Shown here piece by piece: positions 42,190 to 49,629 of a stretch of DNA of 64,000 nucleotides. Both the position numbers and the translations under genes were made by a program. The notes beneath the pieces are model-generated. The model worked only from the letters and a program-made list of their open reading frames with translations. It did no database searches and was not told where the DNA came from. Position 1 is the first letter of the stretch; every line of letters starts with the position of its first letter. Origin of the DNA: VAXT01 sp963774625 (GTDB lineage Bacteria > Actinomycetota > Thermoleophilia > Gaiellales > Gaiellaceae); NCBI GenBank assembly GCA_963774625.1, contig CAVZFQ010000013.1:1178001-1242000 (forward strand). Direction: 5' to 3'.

Positions 42190-43539
42190 TTAGCGCATTG
42201 AAGTGAGTCGCTCTTCGGCTCGCGCCAGCGTGTCGTCGATCCGCCGCGCCAGCTCCTGCAGCCGCGTTTCGAGGGCCGAGCGCTCTGCATTCTCGTCAGC
42301 TGCAATCCCGGACAGCCGAGCCCGGAAGTCGGCGTCCAGCTCCGAGAGCCGCCGCTCGGTCACGGCCACGAACTCGTCCCTTTGCCGCTCGAGGGCCTTC
42401 GAGACCTGGGCGAGCTTCTTCTCCAGGCGTAGGCCGCCCGCGTCGCCGACCTGCGCCAATCGCTCGGCCAGCAGCGACTCGCCCTCGCGCGCGAACATCT
42501 GCACCGAGCGGTCGAGCTCCCGTGAGAGCCTTTGCGCGGCATCCTCGCGTGCCGTCTTGATCGACTTGTCGAATTGCTGGGCTGCGGCGTCGGCGAACCG
42601 GCCGGCAGCGCGTTCGAGGACCCGCTCCAGCTGCTCGACCTGGCGGCGCTCGACGTCGGCGAACGTGGACTGGATCCGCCTCGCGGCCTCCGCCTGCTCA
42701 CGCTCGATGCGCTGGCCGATGTCCCGCTCGCGAGCCCGCAGGCGCTCCCCGATCTCGTGCAGCGCGCGCCTGCGCTCGTGCGCGTGCGACTCGAGCTCGG
42801 CATCGGCCGTCGCCGCCGCCTCCTGAGCCGACCTCGTCAGCTCCTCACGCAAGCGCGTGACCGCGGCGCGTTGTTCCTCGTCGGTCGAGCTCAACCGCTC
42901 GGACTCCGCCGCCATGCGGGCCTCTGCCGACACGATCAGTTCCCGCTGGCGCTTCGCGAGCTCCTTCAGCTGGCTCGAGAGGGCCTGCTCGGCGCGGTCG
43001 AGGTCGGAGCTCCAGGCCGCGAGGCGTTGCTCGACCTGCGCCTGGATTCCCGTGAGCGAGCCGACCAGCTTCGCCCGCGCACGCTCTTCGCTTTCGCCGG
43101 CAACGCGGCGGCGCTCCTCCGACAGGCGCCGCTGCTCGTCTTCGAAGGTCGACACGGCATCGGCCCGCGCTCGCGCGAGCGCGTGTTCGAGCTCCTCGGA
43201 GCGCTGGCGGAGCTCCCTCTCCACGACCGTATCGAGCTCCTGCCTCACTCGTTCCAGCTGGTCGTCGATCGCCCGGCCGCGGATCAGGCCACGGCGGAGG
43301 ATGAGGGCCCCGGTCGCAACTAGCGCACAGGCGATGAGCCCGGCGGCGGCGATTGCGCCTGACCGGCTGGGATCGAGCGCGAAGGCGACCCAGGCAGAAG
43401 TGGCGGCCGATGCGATCAGAGCGACGATCGAGACGACCGTGCGTGCGCTCAGCCGCTCGAGCGCCGCCAGGGCGAGTGTCGCTGCCGCGAGCAAGATCCC
43501 GCCCGCGAATGCCAGCTCGAACGCAGTTTCGACAGCCAT
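42190..43539 (-). CDS. Membrane-anchored long coiled-coil protein (449 aa)
   Basis: Two or three N-terminal membrane segments (residues about 8-30, 34-55 and 62-82) are followed by about 360 residues of almost uninterrupted charged heptads rich in Glu, Arg, Ala and Gln, with hardly any Gly or Pro. This is an extended rod reaching into the cytoplasm. No enzyme or nucleotide motif is visible. By architecture it resembles scaffolds such as RmuC-like or polarity proteins, but it lacks the RmuC nuclease core, so I leave it unnamed. Confidence 0.7.
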   Translation of the reverse strand: MAVETAFELAFAGGILLAAATLALAALERLSARTVVSIVALIASAATSAWVAFALDPSRSGAIAAAGLIACALVATGALILRRGLIRGRAIDDQLERVRQELDTVVERELRQRSEELEHALARARADAVSTFEDEQRRLSEERRRVAGESEERARAKLVGSLTGIQAQVEQRLAAWSSDLDRAEQALSSQLKELAKRQRELIVSAEARMAAESERLSSTDEEQRAAVTRLREELTRSAQEAAATADAELESHAHERRRALHEIGERLRARERDIGQRIEREQAEAARRIQSTFADVERRQVEQLERVLERAAGRFADAAAQQFDKSIKTAREDAAQRLSRELDRSVQMFAREGESLLAERLAQVGDAGGLRLEKKLAQVSKALERQRDEFVAVTERRLSELDADFRARLSGIAADENAERSALETRLQELARRIDDTLARAEERLTSMR

Positions 43540-43563
43540 CGCCCCAGATCGTAGAGCCCGACG

Positions 43564-44295
43564 CTAAGTGAGCCGCAATACGACCAGGGAAGCAGCCAGC
43601 GCGACCACCGCAACGGTCATGGCCTGCAGGGCCTGCTCAGGAACGCGTCTCAGCGTATCGGCGTCGATCGCCTCCTCCGTTCCATCCTTGAAAACCACGG
43701 TTCCGGACACGCTTTGCACCCGGCGCCGGACCATGCGCACCGGGGTCGAAAGGTGCCGCTGGGCGAAGCTGAGGAAACCTGCGAAGCCGGCGGCGAGTGC
43801 TGCCTCGACGCTGAGCCGCTCCGCGGTGACGAGATATCCCGCCAGGAGTGGGAAGGCGCCCCACGACAGCGCGAACCAGAGGTGTGAGTGAAACCGCCCA
43901 CCGAAGAGCTCGAGGTTGTACGCGTAGACGATGAAGGCTCCGAACGCGACGAAGGGCAGGAGCCAGGGCGTCCAGACCAGCGAGGCGAAGACGCCGATTC
44001 CCGCCGCGCCGGCGATCGAGAGCGCGGCCAGAGCGACGAGCGTGCCGGTCCCGATCCGCGTTTGTAGCGGCCGGCCCTGCAGCTCGTCGAGCGCGTGCGC
44101 TCCCACTCCCATCCCGAGGAAGAAGGCCACGAGAGCTGCGACCAGCCGGTTCGTCTCGAAGTTCGGTGCGAGCGCGGCACCGATCGCGACGTACGACAGG
44201 TGCCAGAGCGTGTACGGCACGTGCAGGAGGGTCACGTAGTCGCGCCAGCCGCCGGACGCGAGCGCGTAGAACGCGGGCCGGGGCTCAGCCGCCAC
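43564..44295 (-). CDS. UbiA-like integral membrane protein
   Basis: The 243-residue protein has about seven membrane segments and a start (RDYVTLLHVPYTLWHLSYVAIGAAL) like UbiA prenyltransferases. In place of the NDxxDxxxD motif it has GAHALDELQGRPL, so only part of the Asp motif remains, and the second Asp motif is also not clear. It may be a divergent prenyltransferase or a non-catalytic relative. It overlaps the upstream methyltransferase gene by 11 bases, which suggests a shared quinone or lipid pathway. Confidence 0.6.
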   Translation of the reverse strand: MAAEPRPAFYALASGGWRDYVTLLHVPYTLWHLSYVAIGAALAPNFETNRLVAALVAFFLGMGVGAHALDELQGRPLQTRIGTGTLVALAALSIAGAAGIGVFASLVWTPWLLPFVAFGAFIVYAYNLELFGGRFHSHLWFALSWGAFPLLAGYLVTAERLSVEAALAAGFAGFLSFAQRHLSTPVRMVRRRVQSVSGTVVFKDGTEEAIDADTLRRVPEQALQAMTVAVVALAASLVVLRLT

Positions 44296-45007
44296 GGCGC
44301 CCCCAGACGACGATCCCCCCGCCGAGGCTCAGCCGGCGACAGCGAACGTCCTCGATCCCGGCGTCGCGCCAGAGATCGAGGAGTTTCGACAGCGGATAAC
44401 GCACGTAGAAGTCGCGGATGCTTGCGCCGAGGAAGCCGCCCACCTCGTGCCAGCCCGGCGAGATCGCCCGGCCGGCGAGCGGCAGCCCGACCCGGACGTA
44501 GAGCTCCCACGGTGCTCGCCAGATCCGGCGTGGGACTCCGAACTCGAGCATCGCGATCGTTCCGCCGGATCGTACGACGCGCGCAAGCTCGCGCATCGTC
44601 GCGGCCGGGTCGTCGACATACCGGAGTAGGTACGTGAACGTGAGCCCGTCGAACGAGCCGTCGCCGAAGGGCAGCTCCTCGGCCCGAGACTCCATGAGCC
44701 GGATTCGCTCGGCGAGACCGGCTGCGCCGACCCGTCGTTCCGCCTCCGCGAGCATCTCCGGGCTCTGATCGACGCCGACCACGCCGCAGCCCTTTTGCTC
44801 CGCGAGCTCGATGGCCACGGCACCGGTTCCGGTTGCGACGTCCAGCAGCGACTGCCCCGCGCCTGCGTCCACCCGCGAGACGAGAAACCGCCGCCACCGC
44901 GGGTCCTGACCCAGCGAGAGCAGGCGGCTCCAGCGGTCGTAGCTCGACGGCAGCGGCGCGAATAACGCTCGCGCCTGGCGGCTTCGCGCGGTGAGCGTCT
45001 GGGCCAC
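44285..45007 (-). CDS. UbiE/MenG-like SAM-dependent methyltransferase
   Basis: The 240-residue class I methyltransferase has N-terminal APLPSSYDRWSRLLSLGQDPRWRR, typical of UbiE/COQ5. Motif I follows as LLDVATGTGAVAIELA, then acidic GVDQSPEMLAEAERR, AEELPFGDGSFDGLTFTYLLRYV and VVRSGGTIAMLEFGVP. It probably methylates a demethylmenaquinone or similar prenyl-quinone, given the UbiA-like neighbour. This is inferred and no other menaquinone gene is in the window. Confidence 0.82.
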   Translation of the reverse strand: MAQTLTARSRQARALFAPLPSSYDRWSRLLSLGQDPRWRRFLVSRVDAGAGQSLLDVATGTGAVAIELAEQKGCGVVGVDQSPEMLAEAERRVGAAGLAERIRLMESRAEELPFGDGSFDGLTFTYLLRYVDDPAATMRELARVVRSGGTIAMLEFGVPRRIWRAPWELYVRVGLPLAGRAISPGWHEVGGFLGASIRDFYVRYPLSKLLDLWRDAGIEDVRCRRLSLGGGIVVWGRRGG

Positions 45008-45030
45008 GGGCCGAGTCTATGCTCGGCTCG

Positions 45031-45582
45031 ATGACCCTCCGTGACGATCTCGACCGCGTTGCGCAGGCGGCTCTCCAGCTAGCCGAGCACGGGGAGACGC
45101 TGGCGGGCATCGTGCCGGCCGAGCCCCAGGACGGCGAGCGCACTTACCTCTGCGCGTTCACGCGCGGCGACGAGCGGACGTGGCTCGTGCTCGACGCCGC
45201 CGAGGCACCGTCCACCGATCGCGAGGCCGTGCGCCGCACGGCAACGATCGCGGCGATGTGCGAGCTCGCGGAGGAGAGCGCGGGCGGCGGCGAGCTCGAC
45301 GAGCTGCGGGAGCGGCTCATGACGATCCGGCTGACGGAGAGCCCCGAGGGCATCGAGGAGGCCGAAGAGGCGGCGCTAGCCCTCCAGCAGGTGATCGGCG
45401 CGCCGCCGCGCGTCGCCGAGCCCGCGTATCTCGATCGCGTCGGCGCTGCAACCCGCCGGCTCGAGCTCGCGCTCGGCGATCCGGGGCTGTCGCCGTTTGC
45501 AGAGGCGATGAAGGCGGGTCTGGCCTCGGTTGAGGAATTTGCCGCGGATGTCGAGTCTCACTACAAGCGTCCGCTCGCCTGA
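45031..45582 (+). CDS. Hypothetical soluble protein (183 aa)
   Basis: The protein starts MTLRDDLDRVAQAALQLAEH and is mostly helical and acidic with one beta-rich part (ERTYLCAFTRGDERTWLVLD). It has no signal or membrane segment. I recognise no family. It is divergent from the methyltransferase gene with about 20 bases between the starts and is followed after 23 bases by another small gene in the same direction. Confidence 0.68.
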   Translation: MTLRDDLDRVAQAALQLAEHGETLAGIVPAEPQDGERTYLCAFTRGDERTWLVLDAAEAPSTDREAVRRTATIAAMCELAEESAGGGELDELRERLMTIRLTESPEGIEEAEEAALALQQVIGAPPRVAEPAYLDRVGAATRRLELALGDPGLSPFAEAMKAGLASVEEFAADVESHYKRPLA

Positions 45583-45605
45583 GACTCCGCGGCTATCGTT
45601 CAGGC

Positions 45606-45893
45606 ATGGAGGGATTCCCAATCGGCGGCGACCCCGAGGACCTCATGCGCGGGCTCCGCGAGTTCGCAGAGCGACAGGCCGAGTCGGTGGCCGATGCGCA
45701 GCGTGAGCAGTTCGCCACGCTGACGCTGAACACGGCGGTCGAGCTGACCGCCGCCGCGCTCAAGCGGGTCGAGCCCGCCGGCGGGCCCGACGAGCAGGCG
45801 ATCGCGCTCCGCGACGCCATGCGAGTCCTCTTCCCCGAGGCCGTCGCGCTCGTCAGCGCAGCCCGCAAGGGCTTCATGCGCGAAGCTAGCTAG
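45606..45893 (+). CDS. Hypothetical helical protein (95 aa)
   Basis: An amphipathic helical protein (LMRGLREFAERQAESVADAQ...TLTLNTAVELTAAALKRVEP) without signal peptide or Cys. It is probably co-transcribed with the preceding gene. Its TAG ends exactly where the convergent Cys-rich protein gene ends (45893/45894), so the two operons meet tail to tail without a gap. Confidence 0.65.
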   Translation: MEGFPIGGDPEDLMRGLREFAERQAESVADAQREQFATLTLNTAVELTAAALKRVEPAGGPDEQAIALRDAMRVLFPEAVALVSAARKGFMREAS

Positions 45894-46376
45894 TTACGCC
45901 GCGACCCGAGCCGGCGGTGTGACCTGTGGGCACGTACACGGCGTATCGCCGGAGTTTTTTTGCGGCCGGCAGACGATGTCGAGGTACGTGAAGCAGTAGC
46001 AGCTCAGGTTCGCGCAGCCGGGCGGGCAGTTGCACTCGGAGCAGCGCCGGCGGCACTGCGAGCCGTTCGGACAGCAGAACCATTCGCCCGAGGTCTGGCA
46101 CCCCTTGGGGCAGCCTCCGCCCTCCTGGCACGTCTTGCAGGGGTAGGCGCCGTCCAGGACGTTGTTGCAGGGCTGGACGCCGGACAGCGACACGCAGGGG
46201 CTGCACGGCCCGCCGCCGCAGCCGATGCAGCCGGAAACCGAGCCGAGCGTGACCTCGGTCCGCGTCAGGAAGAGGCCGGCGCCGAGCGAGGTCGCGCCCA
46301 TGAACTTGAAAAAGTTGCGGCGCGAGGACTTCCGCGCCAGGACACGGGTCGCGGCCCCTGTCAGCGTGTCGGTCAT
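45894..46376 (-). CDS. Tat-exported 21-cysteine protein, paralogue A
   Basis: The 160-residue protein has a twin-arginine signal (SSRRNFFKFMG, then a hydrophobic stretch to about residue 40) and a mature part of about 115 residues with 21 Cys, including CIGCGGGPCSPC, GEWFCC and CRRRCSECNCPPGC. The only Trp is W99 in GEWFCC. The same Cys order and near-identical spacing occur in the two paralogues upstream. The CPxGC...W...CC arrangement and the RPQKN segment weakly recall MauA, the methylamine dehydrogenase light chain, but the second quinone-forming Trp is absent. Its ATG overlaps the stop of paralogue B. Last gene of the unit. Function unknown. Confidence 0.85.
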   Translation of the reverse strand: MTDTLTGAATRVLARKSSRRNFFKFMGATSLGAGLFLTRTEVTLGSVSGCIGCGGGPCSPCVSLSGVQPCNNVLDGAYPCKTCQEGGGCPKGCQTSGEWFCCPNGSQCRRRCSECNCPPGCANLSCYCFTYLDIVCRPQKNSGDTPCTCPQVTPPARVAA

Positions 46377-46834
46377 CCGAGGGTTCGCGCGGAAAGCGGC
46401 GGTGTCACCGGCGGGCACAGGCACGGCTGGTCGCCGGAATGCGACCTCGGCGTGCACGGAATGTTGATGTCGGTGAAGCAGCGGCAGCACCCCTGCGGCG
46501 ACGGGCACGAGCATTCCGAGCACCGGCGCCGGCACTGGGTCGCCGCTGTGCAGCAGAACCACTCGCCGGTCGTCGTGCAGTCCTGCGGGCAGCCGCCTGC
46601 CTGCGAGCAGGGCTTGCAAGGCATCGTGCTGCACTGCACGAACGGCGAGCCGCACGGGTTGCAGGGCCCTCCGCCGCAGCCAACGCAGTGGACAACCGAC
46701 CCGAGCGACACATTCGCGCGCGAGAGGACGAGGCCCGCTCCCAGCGAGCTCATGCCGAGGAACTTGAAGAGCTGTCGGCGCGACGACTTCCGCGCCAGCG
46801 CACGGGCAGCGGCGCCGGCGAGGGCGTCGCTCAT
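46373..46834 (-). CDS. Tat-exported 21-cysteine protein, paralogue B
   Basis: The 153-residue protein has the Tat motif SSRRQLFKFLG and 21 Cys from C50 to C140. Motifs are CVGCGGGPCNPC, CKPCSQAGGCPQDC, GEWFCC (W92, the only Trp), CRRRCSECSC and PCTPRSHSGDQPCLC. It is clearly homologous to the proteins at 45894 and 47857. Export in folded form through Tat implies folding, or cofactor insertion, before transport; the MauD/MauE-like genes upstream suggest disulfide chemistry instead at the membrane surface. Both its start and stop overlap neighbours by four bases. Confidence 0.85.
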   Translation of the reverse strand: MSDALAGAAARALARKSSRRQLFKFLGMSSLGAGLVLSRANVSLGSVVHCVGCGGGPCNPCGSPFVQCSTMPCKPCSQAGGCPQDCTTTGEWFCCTAATQCRRRCSECSCPSPQGCCRCFTDINIPCTPRSHSGDQPCLCPPVTPPLSARTLG

Positions 46835-47085
46835 TGCGTGATACCGGCGGTGATCAGTTTCGCTTGGTCGAGCACGACCTTGTCGATCGACCACTCGGGG
46901 GTCGGATGGTACGGCCGCTGCTTTTCCGGGTTGAAGCGCCGGAGACGGGCGAACTCGGCGTTCACGAGACTCTTCGCCTCCTGGGCGCTGGCCGCGTACA
47001 CGGTCACGTTCTGGGTATAGCGCTCACCCGAGTCGCCTTCGACCACGCGGCTCAGGAGCCAAACTGCTCCGCTTTTCAAAGGCAT
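46831..47085 (-). CDS. Small hypothetical protein of the Cys-rich cluster (84 aa)
   Basis: The product starts MPLKSGAVWLLSRVVEGDSGERYTQ and has an alternating strand-helix pattern (NVTVYAASAQEAKSLVNAEF, then a Pro-rich loop RPYHPTPEW and a final helix). There is no signal, membrane segment or Cys, so it is cytoplasmic. Its stop overlaps the start of paralogue B (ATGA). It could be a chaperone or adaptor for the Tat substrate, as is common in Tat operons, but this is inferred from position only. Confidence 0.7.
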   Translation of the reverse strand: MPLKSGAVWLLSRVVEGDSGERYTQNVTVYAASAQEAKSLVNAEFARLRRFNPEKQRPYHPTPEWSIDKVVLDQAKLITAGITQ

Positions 47086-47102
47086 TCCCTACCTCCCTCG
47101 CG

Positions 47103-47687
47103 TTAGAAAACCACAATCAGGACTGCGGTGACAAGTGCGGTCGCGCCGACCAGGCGCTTGAGGAGACCGGTCCGATTCTGAATCCGGTCGCAGGCGGCGC
47201 CGAAGTCCTCCTCGCCGGTCCGCATGATCGCGTACGCGACGGCGAGCGCACGGCCCCCGCCGTACGCGGCCGAGATCGCCACCGCGGCCCACATGCTGCC
47301 CGTGAGCACTGCTGCCAGCGGCACGACAAGCACCGCCTGGTGCGCGAAGCGCGTCGTGACGCCGAGCCCGAGGTCGAAGCCCCAGGCGAACATCGCCGGG
47401 TAGTGGCCGAGCGCGCACGGCCAGGAGCCCGGCGTCTGGCGCATTCGTGTGAAGTAGCTCAGCCGCAGGAAGCCGAGGTCCGTGAGCCCGGCATAGGCGA
47501 GCCCGAGCGGGACGGCGATCGCAAAGGCGCGGTCGAGGCCGCTGCCGAAGATCTCGGCGAGCACGACGCCGAGGAATCCGAGCAGCACGCCGAGCATCGC
47601 GCCGCCGGCGACTCCGCCGAGGACATGGAATGCGAGCGCTGTCTTTTTCCTGCCCACCTGCACGAGGGGGCCCATCTGCCCGACCAT
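47103..47687 (-). CDS. Polytopic membrane protein of the Cys-rich cluster (194 aa)
   Basis: The protein has four or five membrane segments: residues about 18-45, 52-72, 98-112 and 112-145, and a C-terminal one at 175-194. A single Cys is in GSWPCALGHYPAMF between segments and another is in GAACDRIQN. It is not a recognisable CcdA, DsbD or VKOR, though position makes it a candidate counterpart of the membrane protein MauF in methylamine-utilisation clusters. It lies 17 bases before the 84-residue protein gene and 9 bases after the 56-residue one. Confidence 0.7.
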   Translation of the reverse strand: MVGQMGPLVQVGRKKTALAFHVLGGVAGGAMLGVLLGFLGVVLAEIFGSGLDRAFAIAVPLGLAYAGLTDLGFLRLSYFTRMRQTPGSWPCALGHYPAMFAWGFDLGLGVTTRFAHQAVLVVPLAAVLTGSMWAAVAISAAYGGGRALAVAYAIMRTGEEDFGAACDRIQNRTGLLKRLVGATALVTAVLIVVF

Positions 47688-47696
47688 GGACAGCCC

Positions 47697-47867
47697 TCAG
47701 GGGCTGGCGGCCGTCGATAACCCGACGAGCAGGCTGAAGCTGATGAGAATGAAGACCTGGAGCGGCCCGACTTCCGGCCACCCGCGCGCTGCGATCGCGG
47801 CCGCGGCGAGAGCGGCGGCCCCGGCGAGCGCGGCGACGCCGCCGACTGTGGCTGCCCTAGGCGGCAT
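47697..47867 (-). CDS. 56-residue small membrane protein in the Cys-rich cluster
   Basis: An ATG at 47867, inside the end of the paralogue C gene, opens a 56-codon frame ending at TGA 47697-47699. The product has an Ala-rich hydrophobic segment (GGVAALAGAAALAAAAIAA), a short loop ARGWPEVGPLQ and a second hydrophobic segment (VFILISFSLLVGLSTAA). Two-helix topology, an 11-base overlap upstream and a nine-base gap downstream fit a real coupled gene. It fills what would otherwise be the only gap in the operon. Confidence 0.65.
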   Translation of the reverse strand: MPPRAATVGGVAALAGAAALAAAAIAARGWPEVGPLQVFILISFSLLVGLSTAASP

Positions 47868-48318
47868 CGGCGGTCACGCCGATCGAGGGTGGCACGACCG
47901 GGGGGCACTGGCACGGCTGGTCGCCGGAGTGCGACCTCGGGATGCACGGGATGTTGATCATCGTGAAGCAGTGGCAGCAGCCCGGCGGGCACGAGCACTC
48001 CGAGCAACGCTGCCGACAGGGCGTGCCGGTCACGCAGCAGAACCACTCGCCCGTGGTCGTGCAACCGACCGGGCACCCACCCGCCTGTGCGCACGGCTTG
48101 CAAGGGAAGTCCGGGTGGGTGCAGGGAGGATGGGGTGAGAAGCAGTTGTTGCACGGGCCGCCGCCGCACCCGGAGCAGCCCCCGCTCGAGCCAAGGGTCA
48201 CGTCGGTCCGCGACAGGAGCAGGCCCGCGCCCAGCGAGCTCGCGCCCATGAACTTGAAGAACTGCCGCCGCGATGACTTCCTCGCCAGGCTGCGCGACGC
48301 GTGTTCAGCGAGGCTCAT
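47857..48318 (-). CDS. Tat-exported 21-cysteine protein, paralogue C
   Basis: The 153-residue protein has the Tat motif SSRRQFFKFMG and 21 Cys from C48 to C138. Motifs are CSGCGGGPCNNC, CKPCAQAGGCPVGC, GEWFCC with the only Trp W92, CRQRCSECSCPPGCCHC and CIPRSHSGDQPCQC. It is closest to paralogue B. It lies directly downstream of the MauD-like gene, whose stop overlaps this start (ATGA). No Ala-x-Ala cleavage site is obvious after the hydrophobic stretch, so the signal may stay as a membrane anchor. Confidence 0.87.
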   Translation of the reverse strand: MSLAEHASRSLARKSSRRQFFKFMGASSLGAGLLLSRTDVTLGSSGGCSGCGGGPCNNCFSPHPPCTHPDFPCKPCAQAGGCPVGCTTTGEWFCCVTGTPCRQRCSECSCPPGCCHCFTMINIPCIPRSHSGDQPCQCPPVVPPSIGVTADAA

Positions 48319-48947
48319 CGACTCTGCCCGTCGACCGCCGCGGCCGTGTCGTCCTCGTCGATCTGCGTGAAGCCGCGCCCGGCCTGCAGCGTCCCCTCTT
48401 GCTCCAGGAGCGACTCGAGCTGGCGCCAGTCGTTCGCGATGCCGCGGATGACGACGCGGCCTTCGTGGTCGAGCAGGTAGGCGAAGGGAGTCACCGAAAC
48501 GGCGAAATCCTTTTCGACCTGGCCGTTCGTGTCGACCACCATCGGCGCGTGCAGCCTGTTCATGCTCGCGAAGCCTCGGCACGACTCGACGTCTCCGCGG
48601 CAGACGACGAGGAAGTCGAACTCGCGCCCGCGGGTAGCGCGGACCTCGTTCAGGCCCGGGACGAGCTCGCGGCAGGAGAGGCACGAGGGCGACAGGAAGA
48701 CGATCAGGCGCGGCTTGTTCGGCAGGCTCGAGAGCGTGAGGCTCTGGCCGGTACCGGTTTCCAGGGCGGTGAAGTCCGGGGCGAGCGTGCCTCGTTCCAG
48801 CCCGGTGTCGGTGATCAGCGCACCGGGATCGTCACCGAGACGGAGCTGGATCAAGCCGAGCTGCCGTAGGGCTCCCGCGAGCAGGAAGCCCATGACGAGC
48901 ACGAGCATCCAGAGCACGACGAAGGAGGCGAGCCAGACGCCGCTCAC
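48315..48947 (-). CDS. MauD-like membrane-anchored thioredoxin-fold protein
   Basis: The 210-residue protein (GTG 48947 overlapping the MauE-like stop) has one N-terminal membrane segment (WLASFVVLWMLVLVMGFLLAG, residues about 5-24). A redoxin domain follows: LAPDFTALETGTGQSLTL, then the active-site FLSPSCLSCREL with a CxxC pair, and VSVTPFAYLLDHEGRV with the cis-Pro. MauD of methylotrophs has the same layout and is needed for formation of disulfides in the methylamine dehydrogenase light chain. The likely clients here are the 21-Cys proteins encoded immediately downstream. Confidence 0.85.
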   Translation of the reverse strand: MSGVWLASFVVLWMLVLVMGFLLAGALRQLGLIQLRLGDDPGALITDTGLERGTLAPDFTALETGTGQSLTLSSLPNKPRLIVFLSPSCLSCRELVPGLNEVRATRGREFDFLVVCRGDVESCRGFASMNRLHAPMVVDTNGQVEKDFAVSVTPFAYLLDHEGRVVIRGIANDWRQLESLLEQEGTLQAGRGFTQIDEDDTAAAVDGQSR

Positions 48948-49561
48948 TCTTCGCGCCTTTCCGGCATCAGGGGCACGTCCAGGGGCTGGTGCTTGAAGCT
49001 CATGCGGTTCGTCGGCGTTGGATGCAGCGCGGGCTCGGTCTGGAAGAAGCCCCAGGTCATCGGGAAGAGGCTGGAGACCCGGATCGTGAACGCGATCGCG
49101 GCAACCATCAGGAGCGAGGGCAGGATCGCGTCGCCGGGAGGCAGCGCCGGCGTGTCCAGCGCGAGGCCGAACGCGACTCCGGCCAGCGCGACGAGCGAGA
49201 GGGCCCGGATCAGCGCGAGCGGCGAGATCAGCTCGGCGTCCGAGGCGCCGAAACAGTGGCAGGGGCCGTTGTCGCCGCGGGCGAGGCTGATGCCGAGGGC
49301 GACGGCGAAGACCGCGAAGAGCGCAATCGCGCCCAGGGTGGCGAGGAGAGGAAGCACCCCGACCACCAGCAGGAGGCCGACGGCAAGCTCGGCCGCAACG
49401 ATCGCGTAGGCGACGGGCCGGACGAGTCGGAGGGGCAACAGGCGGTAATCCGCGACGCCGTGCGCGAACGTGTTCAGGCCGCGCACCTTCTCGAGGCCGG
49501 CCCACAGACAGATCACGCCAAGGCTCACGCGGAGCACGAAATAGGTGACTGCAGCCGTCAT
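48944..49561 (-). CDS. MauE/DoxX-like membrane protein
   Basis: The 205-residue protein (ATG 49561 just after a GGGGGGAGG stretch) has about five membrane segments. It contains FVLRVSLGVICLWAGLEKVRG and a CHCFG motif (ARGDNGPCHCFGASD), both typical of MauE. MauE-family proteins are thought to recycle or accept electrons for the periplasmic thioredoxin MauD in making disulfides. It is the first gene of the eight-gene unit, 68 bases from the divergent proline dehydrogenase gene. Confidence 0.82.
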   Translation of the reverse strand: MTAAVTYFVLRVSLGVICLWAGLEKVRGLNTFAHGVADYRLLPLRLVRPVAYAIVAAELAVGLLLVVGVLPLLATLGAIALFAVFAVALGISLARGDNGPCHCFGASDAELISPLALIRALSLVALAGVAFGLALDTPALPPGDAILPSLLMVAAIAFTIRVSSLFPMTWGFFQTEPALHPTPTNRMSFKHQPLDVPLMPERREE

Positions 49562-49569
49562 CCTCCCCC

Positions 49570-49587
49570 CTCGATCTTGATATCGAG
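49570..49587. promoter_or_regulatory. Inverted repeat in the divergent promoter region of the Cys-rich cluster
   Basis: CTCGAT (49570-49575) and ATCGAG (49582-49587) flank a six-base spacer, ending nine bases from the MauE-like start codon on the minus strand. It may be an operator or a leader hairpin near the ribosome site. A TAGAAT at 49614-49619 could be the -10 of the divergent proline dehydrogenase gene. Confidence 0.35.
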
Positions 49588-49629
49588 TGGGGAGCTTAGT
49601 CAAGCGCCGCGACTAGAATCGCCCGGCCC

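Noticed and set aside
45894..48318. True methylamine dehydrogenase light chains (MauA)
   Set aside because: MauA needs two Trp for its quinone; each of these proteins has one. No heavy chain gene accompanies them. Distant relationship remains possible.
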